Below are positions 43,108 to 51,400 of a stretch of 64,000 nt of DNA, one piece after another (positions within the stretch are counted from its first letter, which is position 1; every line of letters starts with the position of its first letter). The stretch is from Ilyomonas sp964249755 (GTDB lineage Bacteria; Bacteroidota; Bacteroidia; Chitinophagales; Chitinophagaceae): assembly GCA_964249755.1 (NCBI GenBank), contig CAXUDB010000001.1, forward strand, positions 806,001 to 870,000, written 5' to 3'. Under the pieces are notes generated by a model. It saw only the letters and a program-made list of their open reading frames with translations, was not told where the DNA came from and did no database searches. The translations under genes were made by a program, and so were the position numbers.

Positions 43108-43716
43108 ATGAAGCTTCTGCTACTAATAACATTTTTCTTTTTAATCCTTGTTTCTTGTAATGACACAACGAGTAAAGATTCTGTGGCTCAACACAAAGAC
43201 TCTGCAGTTATACCAATGACAAATGAATCATTCTTTGGTTATAAAATTTCATGGTTAGACAGTTCGAAAATTATTTATGCTGCTGACACATTTCTTACTC
43301 ACAAAGGCAAAGCATTTATCTGTGACTCGGCAATTGCAATAGACTACACAGGTGTTCTTGGCGAGCACACATACATGCCACTTAATGAGAATGGACAATG
43401 GATTAACACAATTAAAAAGAGAAAAAAGCTTACATATGAGCAGTTACAACTTATTCATTCAGTATTTGGCAATAAAAACTCGTTTGATAGCTCAATGCTG
43501 GTAAGTTGTTACGAACCACGACTTGGAATTATTTATTTTAAAAAGAATAAAGTAATCGGACAATCAGCAATTTGTTTAAGCTGTGCAAGGCTTGAATCAA
43601 CTGCAAAGCTTGGCAATGGGGAGAACTACTCATCATTTAATGAGCGAACATTGAGACGACTTGAACCACTTTGTAGTGGTTTACAATTTTCAGACTGCAA
43701 ACATTCGCAAAACTGA
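43108..43716 (+). CDS. Lipoprotein, function unknown
   Basis: 202 residues. Lipobox ending ILVSC (Cys17). Mature part is mixed, with KAFICDSAIAIDY, TYMPLNENGQW and a CxxC pair in SAICLSCARL; two more Cys near the end (LCSGLQFSDC). The pattern could hold disulfides or a metal. No family recognised. AT-rich, in the same cassette-like stretch. Confidence 0.62.
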   Translation: MKLLLLITFFFLILVSCNDTTSKDSVAQHKDSAVIPMTNESFFGYKISWLDSSKIIYAADTFLTHKGKAFICDSAIAIDYTGVLGEHTYMPLNENGQWINTIKKRKKLTYEQLQLIHSVFGNKNSFDSSMLVSCYEPRLGIIYFKKNKVIGQSAICLSCARLESTAKLGNGENYSSFNERTLRRLEPLCSGLQFSDCKHSQN

Positions 43717-43908
43717 AAGCACATGCAACCAACAAATGCCTGATGCCATAGCAACTGATGCTTCTCATTCAACATCAGTAACTCTATGAAACAATATATC
43801 TTTATTCAGACTGACGCCGCTATGAAGTCTGCCCTTAGCAAGCAGTGAGCCGTTCTGCGTCACCTCCTTACTATTTTCGGTTTAACAAAACTTCCTAAAT
43901 TTGACATT

Positions 43909-44136
43909 ATGCAAATACAGGTAGATATTGGATTTGACCAGCTGGTACAGTTAGCTAAACGGCTTCCGGCGACACAATGGACAAAGCTTAAGCAGGAAGT
44001 TGACAGTGAAAAAGTAGCTGATAAAGAAGTTTTTGATATGGTAGATTTTCTGCTAACGGCGCCGACATTTACAAAAAAGCAGTTGAATGAGATTGCCAAG
44101 ACCAGAAAAGCGATCAATCAATGGCGGACAAAATAA
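43909..44136 (+). CDS. Antitoxin-like partner of the PIN protein
   Basis: 75 residues, mostly helical: QIQVDIGFDQLVQLAKRLPATQWTKLKQEVD followed by a short acidic part and a basic end, KQLNEIAKTRKAINQWRTK. Overlaps the next gene by 16 bp. The small size, position ahead of a PIN toxin, and coupled translation mark a type II antitoxin; the fold resembles the unclassified antitoxins that pair with VapC-like proteins in Bacteroidota. Confidence 0.7.
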   Translation: MQIQVDIGFDQLVQLAKRLPATQWTKLKQEVDSEKVADKEVFDMVDFLLTAPTFTKKQLNEIAKTRKAINQWRTK

Positions 44137-44510
44137 TTCTGGTTGATACATCTATTCTTATTGACCTGTTTCGTAAGACAGACAAGAACAATTCAGTTTT
44201 ACTTTCCTTAGTACGACAACAATATACTTATTGCATCTCTGCCGTTACAGAGTATGAAATTTATACTGGTGCTTTACTAGGGCAGGTAAGTTTTTGGGAC
44301 CGTTTTCTTCAAAAGACAGAAGTATTACCTTTTGATAAAGTAGTTGCCAAAATAGCTGTTGACCTAAACAGAGAACTGTAACGGAAGCGAAAACTCATTG
44401 AGACAGCTGATTTGTTTATAGCAGCGACAGCAATCGCTAATAATCTGCCATTTGCGACCTTGAACAAAAAGCACTTTGACCGCATTGACAGCCTGAATAT
44501 TGTAGAATAA
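44121..44510 (+). pseudogene. VapC-like PIN-domain toxin with an internal TAA
   Basis: A 129-codon frame: KIILVDTSILIDLFRK (first acidic residue Asp9), TEYEIYTG (Glu44), stop TAA at codon 87 (44379-44381), then in the same frame RKRKLIETADLFIAATAIA (Asp97) and ATLNKKHFDRIDSLNIVE. PIN toxins are RNases whose catalytic acids include the third Asp, which is beyond the stop, so the 86-residue product should be inactive. Reopening the codon (e.g. AAA, CAA or GAA) restores a full-length toxin. Confidence 0.85.
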
Positions 44511-44756
44511 GGCGAACGCACAACAATAGGTTTTTCGCTATACTGGCTGACGTATTGCACTTCATCATCAGTAATTCCATTTATATTTAGTAAGTTATTC
44601 AACTGACAGAATGCTATTGCCAGCACAGTAAAAAGCTGGAGCGGTTAGGCGTCACCTTTTCTGAACATAGCTTTCATATTAAGCAGGACAGGAACTTTCA
44701 GGAGTGTTTAAAATTTTGACTAACATTTCTTATCTTACAATCCTAATTGACCATTT

Positions 44757-44927
44757 ATGAAGACTACAGATATCGCTAAATTCCTTTCCATTTTTTGTAT
44801 TATTCTTACCATAATTGTTGCTTTCGTTCAAACAGGAGGAGATGGAACTTCTGTAATGGTTGTTTTGATTTCTTCGTTTCTTTTTATAATTGCATCAATA
44901 AAAAATAAGAACTTACAGAAGAAGTGA
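44757..44927 (+). CDS. Small two-helix membrane protein, possibly truncated
   Basis: 56 residues with two hydrophobic helices (about 10-23 and 33-48) split by a GGDG turn, ending KNLQKK at a TGA. The same frame stays open for 49 more codons to 45077 (QAEKLLETLQKQKNLTAKIS... FFNHLHQALSFIRN), reading as a coiled coil plus amphipathic helix, so the TGA may be a nonsense change in a gene of about 105 residues. No family recognised. Gaps 44511-44756 and 45078-45385 show no gene. Confidence 0.5.
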   Translation: MKTTDIAKFLSIFCIILTIIVAFVQTGGDGTSVMVVLISSFLFIIASIKNKNLQKK

Positions 44928-45385
44928 CAAGCAGAAAAACTGTTGGAAACGTTGCAGAAGCAAAAGAATCTCACTGCTAAAATTTCACCGCTTACGGTTG
45001 GAGACGTACTAAAATTTGGAACCGAATTTTTCAATCATCTACATCAAGCGCTCTCCTTCATTAGAAATTATATTTAAGAGCATGGAGTTTGGACAAACTG
45101 CATAAGCAAAAGTTGAATTTACTGTTTTGACAATTGCTTAACAGCTTAAAATTATTGCAAACTTCTTTGCTATTTTCAAGCAGCTTTCGGTGAACAAAGA
45201 ACAGGGCTGTTCATAACATCGTGTTTATAAAATTGTGGCTGGAGGTTAAGCTTTCAAGTATAAATCATTATTTTCATTTTGTGGTTAGTTGAACCGACAT
45301 TTTTCAATTGCCACAACTTATATAAACACTTTAAAGTTGTGCGTAAGCATACCAGGTAATTAAACAGACAAAACCTTCTGACAAT

Positions 45386-45874
45386 ATGAGCAAGACATCA
45401 ATATTTATTTTAGGGCTTGTCACTTCATTCTGTCTGGGTTTTGCTTTCAAAACAATTATTGGTAAACAAAATAAATCTAACACTACAAAAATGAAAAAAG
45501 TAACAGGCATTGGCGGCATCTTTTTTAAATGCAAAGACCCGAATACAATGAATGACTGGTACAAAACGCATTTGGGTTTTGACACAAGTGAGTATGGAAC
45601 CAATTTTGAATGGCGGCAAGCGGAAGACCCAACCAAAAAAGGATCTACTCAATGGAGTGCGTTTGCGGAAACAACCCAATATTTTGCGCCTTCCACCAAA
45701 GACTTTATGATTAACTACCGGGTGGAGAATTTAGAAGCCCTGGTAGAGCAACTTAAAAAAGAAGGGGTAACCGTTGTAGACCAAATTGAAGCTTCGGACT
45801 ATGGCAAATTTGTTCATATTATGGACATAGAAGGCAACAAGATTGAACTTTGGGAACCGAATGATACGGAGTAG
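45386..45874 (+). CDS. VOC/glyoxalase-family protein with N-terminal anchor
   Basis: 162 residues. An N-terminal hydrophobic helix (about 7-24) precedes a complete glyoxalase/bleomycin-resistance-type domain: GIGGIFFKCKDPNTMNDWYKTHLGF at the start and GKFVHIMDIEGNKIELWEP at the end. A second ATG at about 45491 (MKKVTGIGG) would give the usual cytosolic VOC protein of 127 residues, so the first 35 codons may not be translated. Followed by a broken MarR-like gene; function unknown. Confidence 0.78.
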   Translation: MSKTSIFILGLVTSFCLGFAFKTIIGKQNKSNTTKMKKVTGIGGIFFKCKDPNTMNDWYKTHLGFDTSEYGTNFEWRQAEDPTKKGSTQWSAFAETTQYFAPSTKDFMINYRVENLEALVEQLKKEGVTVVDQIEASDYGKFVHIMDIEGNKIELWEPNDTE

Positions 45875-45927
45875 GATAAAATAGCGGGAATAAATGGCTG
45901 ACAACAAACCCGGGTTTCATAACTTAT

Positions 45928-46343
45928 ATGGACAACAAAAAATTGCCAATCGGCTATTGGATAAAACAGGTTGACCAACTTCTCACAGGTGGAATTGATA
46001 GCATTCAATCTCAGTTTGGATTGACAAGAAGCAGTTGGCAAATTCTGAACTTGTTGTCTGAGCATTCTTCAATAGACAAAGAAGAACTGTTAGCCATAAT
46101 GAACCCTTTTTGGATGAAACGATGGCGGAGGAAATTGCCGTACAACTTACAGACAAAGGCTTTATAAATATAACCGGCAACTTGGTAAGCCTGACAAACA
46201 AAGGCAGGGAGCAACACCTTGCCTGCTTTGTGCGGCAGACGGAATTCAGGCAAACCGCCACCAAAAATATCTCTCCGGAAGACTATCAAAAGACGGTGCA
46301 AACATTGCAAAACATGGCGAACAATCTGGAGACTATAACGTAG
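45928..46343 (+). pseudogene. MarR-like regulator broken by a -1 frameshift in a T-run
   Basis: Frame one gives LPIGYWIKQVDQLLTGGIDS and LTRSSWQILNLLSEHSSIDKEELLA, ending near NPFW; frame two takes over at DETMAEEIAVQLTDKGFINI then LTNKGREQH. Joined, they form a winged-helix protein of about 138 residues of the MarR type. The switch occurs at CCCTTTTTGG (46104-46113): six T instead of five would restore one frame (NPFLDETMAE). Possible assembly error, mutation, or an ON/OFF homopolymer. Confidence 0.78.
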
Positions 46344-46507
46344 CGATTTTTTGCATCGTTTTTACTCACTATTTACTAGTAGGAACACCGTTAAATAGGG
46401 TGACCAGTTGAAAGGTCAATTTATAGAAGCAATAAATTAAAAGAGCAAATTTGTTTTCAAAGAAACAATGACGGGGATTGTAAAATAGTAAACTGCATCT
46501 TAGCCTG

Positions 46508-47092
46508 ATGAAATTAATTGCCTTAGTTTTTTTGCTTGCATTGCCTGTTGCCGGCTTTTCTCAAACAAAGTTGGAATTCAATGAAACGCAGGCTGATACT
46601 ATTCCCAATCATATAGATAGTGTATTGATTCTGGGTATGGGCTCTACCACTACCAGAATATTTTTAGATGAGTTGAGTGAGAAGTTTATGAAGGCGTTTC
46701 AATCGGCTCATATCGCATCCGCTTATTATTATCTGGGAAATGACAGCGCAACTGCAAAAAAGGAATTGGCAGAACGTGTTCAGTCTAAAAATTACAAAAC
46801 CATACTGACGCTTTTTCCAAAAGGCGCATTACTGTTTATAAATACCAGCGGCCTGCGCATGGGATTTGTGATTCCAACCACCAGTATGATTCCGTTGCCA
46901 AGTCCAAGTACCGTTATCTCTTATAGTTACAGCCAGTCTTTTGATTTCAAGCTTTATGCAAACAGCGAGAAGCTAACACATTTCTGGACGGCTAACATTT
47001 TCATCCAAGGTGATTTAAGCCGAAACCGTCCTACTGCGAAGCTGTCTCATAATGTAATCGATAGTTTTGAGGAACATTATTATCTGCCGTAG
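46508..47092 (+). CDS. Secreted protein, function unknown
   Basis: 194 residues with a signal peptide (cleavage near GFSQ). HIDSVLILGMGSTTTRIFLDELSEKFMKAF and YKTILTLFPKGALLFINTSG suggest an alpha/beta domain, but I recognise no motif. It marks the end of the AT-rich accessory stretch. Confidence 0.6.
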   Translation: MKLIALVFLLALPVAGFSQTKLEFNETQADTIPNHIDSVLILGMGSTTTRIFLDELSEKFMKAFQSAHIASAYYYLGNDSATAKKELAERVQSKNYKTILTLFPKGALLFINTSGLRMGFVIPTTSMIPLPSPSTVISYSYSQSFDFKLYANSEKLTHFWTANIFIQGDLSRNRPTAKLSHNVIDSFEEHYYLP

Positions 47093-47115
47093 GTGTGCAA
47101 CAATGGAGAATCGTT

Positions 47116-47505
47116 TCACACCTCTGCTTTTCTTACAAATAATCCTTTGTAATAAACCCGGTAAGCATAGCCTAAGAAAAGATTCGGACCCAACAGCAAA
47201 ACACCCATGTACCAACCTGAGGGAACCAACAGCGTGTGAAAAAGCAATACATTCAGACTAATAGGAAACAAGGCAACAGCAGAGAAAGGTGCGTACCGGT
47301 TGATTAAAAGAGAAATGCCTCCCACAATCTGTATGGATTTCATCATTGGGTAGAAATAGCCGGCTGCCATTAATCCATCCTTAAAAGCTGCCGCATTGCC
47401 GGTATGATTAGGCTGATAAGGAATAAAATGCAGGAAATAATCCAACCCAAAAACGAGGTAAATAAATCCAAGCAGAATGCGCAAGATGGTAGTTGCCGTT
47501 TTCAT
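47116..47505 (-). CDS. DoxX-like membrane protein
   Basis: 129 residues with four membrane helices. LLGFIYLVFGLDYFLHFIP, the MAAGYFYPMMKSIQIVGGISLLINRYAP block and an FLGYAYRVYYKGLF end fit DoxX-type proteins, integral membrane components of unknown biochemical role. A 17-bp hairpin lies just upstream of its ATG. Confidence 0.8.
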   Translation of the reverse strand: MKTATTILRILLGFIYLVFGLDYFLHFIPYQPNHTGNAAAFKDGLMAAGYFYPMMKSIQIVGGISLLINRYAPFSAVALFPISLNVLLFHTLLVPSGWYMGVLLLGPNLFLGYAYRVYYKGLFVRKAEV

Positions 47506-47521
47506 TATAGAAATAAAAATA

Positions 47522-47566
47522 ACCGCTAATCTTATACCGGTAAATTGCTGGTATAAGATTAGCGGT
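47522..47566 (-). terminator. Perfect 17-bp hairpin upstream of the DoxX-like gene
   Basis: ACCGCTAATCTTATACC (47522-47538) is the exact inverse of 47550-47566, loop 11 nt. On the minus strand it is followed by TATTTTTATTTC, so it can terminate transcripts from the gene at 48057; it ends 17 nt before the DoxX-like ATG. Confidence 0.75.
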
Positions 47567-47679
47567 CTGCGCCGGTTATTTATCTACGCTTAATGTCTTC
47601 GTCCTGCAAACCGTTGCGCTAATTCTGTTTTGAATAACGGGTTCAACAACGAAAGCAATGCTTGCTGGTAAAACAACAA

Positions 47680-48057
47680 TTAGTTGTAATAAGCCGTAAT
47701 GTAAGTGATCAGTTTGGCATCATCCATTTTGTTAGAGGTGCTTTCTTTCGCGACGGTATTTTTAAACTGTGGTGTTTCGGAAAGATAACTGATAAACTGT
47801 TCCTGCTCTTTGCCGGTGCCGGTTACATATACTTCTTCGGCATTCTGCATCAGGGCAGTAATTTCTTTAAAGAATTTATGTTGCAAGGTGCGCTCTAAAT
47901 TGTTGGCTTTATTCTCATTCGAATTGCTTCCGGCACCTTCATTCTTTATATGACCTAAGATTACAAATTCAGTAGCCTCAGGCGTTTGCCTGCCGACTAC
48001 AGTGGCGTGTTGTGAATCCATCCAAAGACCGAATTGCTTTTTGTTTTTGTCAGACAT
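47680..48057 (-). CDS. Small eRF1-like (baeRF-type) protein
   Basis: 125 residues. FGLWMDSQHATVVGR at the start, HKFFKEITALMQNAEEVYVTGTGKEQEQFISYL in the middle and DDAKLITYITAYY at the end follow the third domain of archaeo-eukaryotic release factors, as in the bacterial proteins some annotation calls translational machinery protein. Without the domains that read stop codons it cannot be a release factor by itself. Role unknown. Confidence 0.6.
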   Translation of the reverse strand: MSDKNKKQFGLWMDSQHATVVGRQTPEATEFVILGHIKNEGAGSNSNENKANNLERTLQHKFFKEITALMQNAEEVYVTGTGKEQEQFISYLSETPQFKNTVAKESTSNKMDDAKLITYITAYYN

Positions 48058-48131
48058 GATTCTATGTTTAACGGATTAGTAAACAAACGGCATACCCCGA
48101 TATAAGAAAGAAAGCACAAAGCAGACTTTGC

Positions 48132-48167
48132 TTGATAGAACCATCTCTTATTGTATGGTTCTATCAA
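48132..48167. promoter_or_regulatory. Perfect 13-bp inverted repeat upstream of sucC
   Basis: TTGATAGAACCAT and its exact inverse are separated by 10 bp. It is between the divergent gene at 48057 and sucC; an operator or a terminator-like hairpin is possible. Confidence 0.5.
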
Positions 48168-48211
48168 GTGTTGCCGGAACTTATTAATAATGACTGTTAC
48201 TTTCTTTTTTA

Positions 48212-48246
48212 CACATCGTACTTCTAATATCGTATATCTACAATCA
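48212..48246. repeat. ATGTACGAT-family tract before sucC
   Basis: ACACATCGTACTTCTAATAT then CGTATATCTAC, a divergent member of the dispersed family. Confidence 0.6.
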
Positions 48247-48283
48247 GCGATCTCCCTTACCTTCGTCGGCAAAAAGGAGCAAT

Positions 48284-49495
48284 ATGAACCTGCATGAATA
48301 CCAGGCAAAAGAATTACTCAAAAAATACAACGTGCCCGTTCAGGAAGGCATTGCCGTAGAAAACGTAATGGCTGCCGAAGAAGCCTACCGCCAGATAAAA
48401 GGACAAACCAACAACAGCTTTGCCGTAGTGAAAGCGCAGATACACGCCGGCGGCAGAGGCAAAGGCAAGATAGAAGGCACCGAGCAGCGCGGCGTTGCTG
48501 TAGGGAAAAGCGTGGATGATATTGCCAACATTGCAAAGAACATTTTAGGCGGCACGTTAGTAACAATACAGACCGGACCGGCAGGAAAAAAAGTAAACAA
48601 AGTGCTGATTGCACAGGACGTTTATTATCCCGGACCCAACCCTGAAAAAGAATTTTATTTGTCAATTTTATTAGACCGCAGCAAGGGCGAAAACGTGATT
48701 ATGTACAGCACCGAAGGCGGCATGGATATAGAAGAAGTAGCGCATAAAACACCCAATAAAATCTTCCGCGAGTGGGTGCATCCATCGGGTGCATTACAAG
48801 GCTTCCAGGCGCGAAAAATTGCATTTAACTTGGGCTTGAGCGGCGAGGCATTTAAGAACTGCGTGAAGTTTGTTACCAACTTATACAACGCCTATGTAGG
48901 GCTTGATTGTGCGATGCTCGAGATTAATCCCCTGTTTAAAACCACCGATGAAAAGATCATTGCGGTAGATTGTAAAATGAGTATTGACGACAACGCGCTG
49001 ATGCGTCATAACGATGTTGCCGCACTGCGCGATACTTCGGAAGAAGATCCTACCGAAGTAGAAGCCGGTCGCTTTAATTTAAACTTTGTAAAGCTTGACG
49101 GCAATGTAGGTTGCATGGTAAATGGCGCGGGCTTAGCTATGGCAACCATGGATATGATTAAACTGAGCGGCGGCGAACCTGCTAACTTCTTAGATGTAGG
49201 CGGCACTGCTAATGCGCAAACGGTGGAAGCCGGTTTCCGCATCATCATGAAAGACCCGAATGTAAAGGCGATCCTCATTAATATTTTTGGTGGCATTGTG
49301 CGTTGCGACAGAGTTGCTGCGGGTGTGATAGATGCCTATAATAAATTAGGCAACATTAATATTCCAATCATTGTTCGCCTGCAAGGTACTAATGCTGAAG
49401 AAGCGAAGAAACTGATAGACGAAAGTGGCTTGAAAGTACAGTCGGCTATCCTGTTAAGCGAAGCGGCTGAACTGGTAAAGAAAGCGGTGGCATAG
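48284..49495 (+). CDS. sucC: Succinyl-CoA synthetase beta subunit
   Basis: 403 residues. It binds nucleotide and forms succinyl-CoA reversibly in the TCA cycle with SucD. NLHEYQAKELLKKY at the start, the ATP-grasp segment VVKAQIHAGGRGK, DCAMLEINPL and the CoA-ligase domain with LDVGGTANAQTVEAGFRI and NIFGGIVRCDRVA are all present. sucD is not adjacent. A terminator follows. Confidence 0.96.
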   Translation: MNLHEYQAKELLKKYNVPVQEGIAVENVMAAEEAYRQIKGQTNNSFAVVKAQIHAGGRGKGKIEGTEQRGVAVGKSVDDIANIAKNILGGTLVTIQTGPAGKKVNKVLIAQDVYYPGPNPEKEFYLSILLDRSKGENVIMYSTEGGMDIEEVAHKTPNKIFREWVHPSGALQGFQARKIAFNLGLSGEAFKNCVKFVTNLYNAYVGLDCAMLEINPLFKTTDEKIIAVDCKMSIDDNALMRHNDVAALRDTSEEDPTEVEAGRFNLNFVKLDGNVGCMVNGAGLAMATMDMIKLSGGEPANFLDVGGTANAQTVEAGFRIIMKDPNVKAILINIFGGIVRCDRVAAGVIDAYNKLGNINIPIIVRLQGTNAEEAKKLIDESGLKVQSAILLSEAAELVKKAVA

Positions 49496-49512
49496 ATTAA
49501 TGAACTTTAAAT

Positions 49513-49550
49513 AAAAAGCGCAAAGAGCAGAATGCTCTTTGCGCTTTTTT
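49513..49550 (+). terminator. Terminator after sucC
   Basis: Perfect 17-bp stem AAAAAGCGCAAAGAGCA/TGCTCTTTGCGCTTTTT with a GAA loop. Confidence 0.93.
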
Positions 49551-49574
49551 ATTTACTATTGGTAAGTATTAGAA

Positions 49575-49799
49575 CTATTTACGCAAGTATAAACCAACGG
49601 TTGCTGTTATTTGTGCAATCCAAAATCCATCCATCCATTTAATTAAATCCACTTTATCGTCTTTTGTGAGAAAGACATCTTGCTTTTGTTTGATCTTTTC
49701 TTCTGCTTTAGCCTCAAAATGCTCAATTACCAAATTTGCTTCGTCTTCACTGAAGCGCTTTTTAAACAGCTCATATATTTTTAGATCCAAGGAAGACAT
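49575..49799 (-). CDS. Small coiled-coil/membrane protein, function unknown
   Basis: 74 residues from ATG 49799: a helical charged region (KRFSEDEANLVIEHFEAKAEEKIKQK) followed by a single hydrophobic helix near the C-terminus (WIAQITATVGLYL). The shape resembles short DUF1640/CCDC90-like proteins. A longer frame starting with MKKFFFLKKL at 49832 is possible but unlikely. Confidence 0.6.
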   Translation of the reverse strand: MSSLDLKIYELFKKRFSEDEANLVIEHFEAKAEEKIKQKQDVFLTKDDKVDLIKWMDGFWIAQITATVGLYLRK

Positions 49800-49965
49800 A
49801 AATAATTTTTTCAAAAAAAAGAACTTCTTCAATTATTCTATTGCGATGCCGGATTGTTAAAAAAGTAAGAAGCAATTATTTACAGAAACAGAGTTGATAA
49901 AGACGACAAAAATTAACCTTCAATTATACCTGTTTTTGCAGCTGCCTACACGTACAATTCATTTT

Positions 49966-50538
49966 TTATTGCGGTGCAAACTCGCCATCTGCTTTCACTT
50001 CCACTTCATCGCTTACAATAGCCGACGGCGTTTTTGAACCGATACTAAAATCGGTGCGTTTTAAGGTGCCGGTCAGTTTAAAACCTGCATCTTGTTTTTT
50101 GCTCATCGGGTTTGTAATAGTTCCGCGATGTACCAAATCCATTGTTACCGGTTTGGTAACGCCATGCATGGTCAGGTTGCCTTTCAGCACATATTTGTTC
50201 GTGCCATTTTTTGTAATAGAAGTGCTTTTAAAAGTAATCTTCGGATACTTCTGCGCATCAAACCAATTTTCACCTTTCAGGTCGTTATCACGCATTTCCA
50301 CGTCGGTGTTAATCGACGCAACATCTGCCGACAATTCAAACACGGCATCGCTGAAATCGGGTTTCGATGAAGTAATGGTTGCATCGAAGTTTTTAAATAA
50401 ACCGTCCACATCAGACACGGCTAAGTGCGTAACGGTAAACGTGAGTTTGGAATGCATTTTATCATTCTTCCAGGTTGTTTGCGCAAAGGCGCCAAAGCTC
50501 ATTGCAGTAAGCAGTAGTAATGCGGTTGTTTTTTTCAT
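49966..50538 (-). CDS. YceI-family periplasmic lipid-binding protein
   Basis: 190 residues with a signal peptide (cleavage near GAFAQ). TTWKNDKMHSKLTFTVTHLAVSDVDGLF, AKYPKITFKSTSI-type strands (DAQKYPKITF), and GNLTMHGVTKPVTMDL are the YceI beta-barrel signature; the family binds isoprenoid-like lipids such as polyprenyl pyrophosphate. The NAD(P)-binding gene lies 26 bp upstream on the same strand. Confidence 0.9.
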   Translation of the reverse strand: MKKTTALLLLTAMSFGAFAQTTWKNDKMHSKLTFTVTHLAVSDVDGLFKNFDATITSSKPDFSDAVFELSADVASINTDVEMRDNDLKGENWFDAQKYPKITFKSTSITKNGTNKYVLKGNLTMHGVTKPVTMDLVHRGTITNPMSKKQDAGFKLTGTLKRTDFSIGSKTPSAIVSDEVEVKADGEFAPQ

Positions 50539-50564
50539 TTGTTGTTTGTTTGTATTGTTTGTAA

Positions 50565-51218
50565 TTAATAAGCAACAGTAAAACGTTGTTTAATGAACTT
50601 TGGTCCTTCTACCTCATCTATGATGGCAACAGCAAGGTCTTCTGCAGAGATGGTGCTTCTGCCTTCAGCATTAAACACGGGATTGTCGGTTCCGGTTCTG
50701 TATTTCCCCGTGCGCTGATGTGGTATGCCCGGATGAAATTCTATTGACGGGCTTAATGCCGTCCAGTCTAATTCGGTTTCGTTTTTTAGTTCGTTCAGAT
50801 AATCTCTTGCCGCCGAAGCACCGGGTTTGTATTCTTCCGGAAACTGCGGTGTATCTATCAACTGCACGCCGGGCTGAACATATAAACTGCCGGCACCCAG
50901 CACAACCAAATATCGCTTTACGCCGGACTGCTTCACTGCTTTTTGTATATCGCGCGAGCCGTTCAGAAAATCATTGTAAAGGTTCGGGTTCGTCCAGCCG
51001 GCATTGAATGCGCTGACAACTACATCATGGTCTTTCAAAAGAGCAGTCAGTTCATTCGCATTTGTGGCATCTCCTTTTACAGCTTTCAGTTGGTTGCTCT
51101 TTATTGTTATCTTTTGCGGATCACGAACAATGGCGGTTACCTGGTGTCCGCGTGTAATCGCTTCTTCCAGCACGGCAGTGCCTACCAAACCAGAGGCGCC
51201 TATCAATGCAATTTTCAT
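50565..51218 (-). CDS. NAD(P)-binding oxidoreductase, NmrA/atypical SDR-like
   Basis: 217 residues. Rossmann motif IALIGASGLVGTAVL (3-17), TAIVRDPQKI and a GVKRYLVVLGAGSLYV strand are those of NAD(P)H-binding extended/atypical SDR proteins (COG2910-like). These are often annotated as NmrA-like with unknown substrate. Probably co-transcribed with the YceI gene. Confidence 0.82.
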   Translation of the reverse strand: MKIALIGASGLVGTAVLEEAITRGHQVTAIVRDPQKITIKSNQLKAVKGDATNANELTALLKDHDVVVSAFNAGWTNPNLYNDFLNGSRDIQKAVKQSGVKRYLVVLGAGSLYVQPGVQLIDTPQFPEEYKPGASAARDYLNELKNETELDWTALSPSIEFHPGIPHQRTGKYRTGTDNPVFNAEGRSTISAEDLAVAIIDEVEGPKFIKQRFTVAY

Positions 51219-51400
51219 AATTAAGCTGTTTTAAAAAACGAAAATAGATGTATGTACTTGTATTTGTTTGTCCAGAAGTTTTTATGACGTTATTATTACA
51301 GACTACAATGGAACAAATGATGTGAATACAATGGGTATAATTTCAAAAGTGTTTTTCAATTAGGCAAGATATTGGCACTACTATACCTAAATAGTTTGTC

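Noticed and set aside
44928..45385. Additional intact gene after the two-helix protein
   Set aside because: Only the in-frame continuation to 45077 reads as coding; no independent start or longer frame is present.
42044..46400. Chromosomal integron cassette array
   Set aside because: Same-strand small genes with gaps suggest it, and one GTTAGGC occurs near 44646, but no paired attC-like sites with matching arms or integrase gene could be found.
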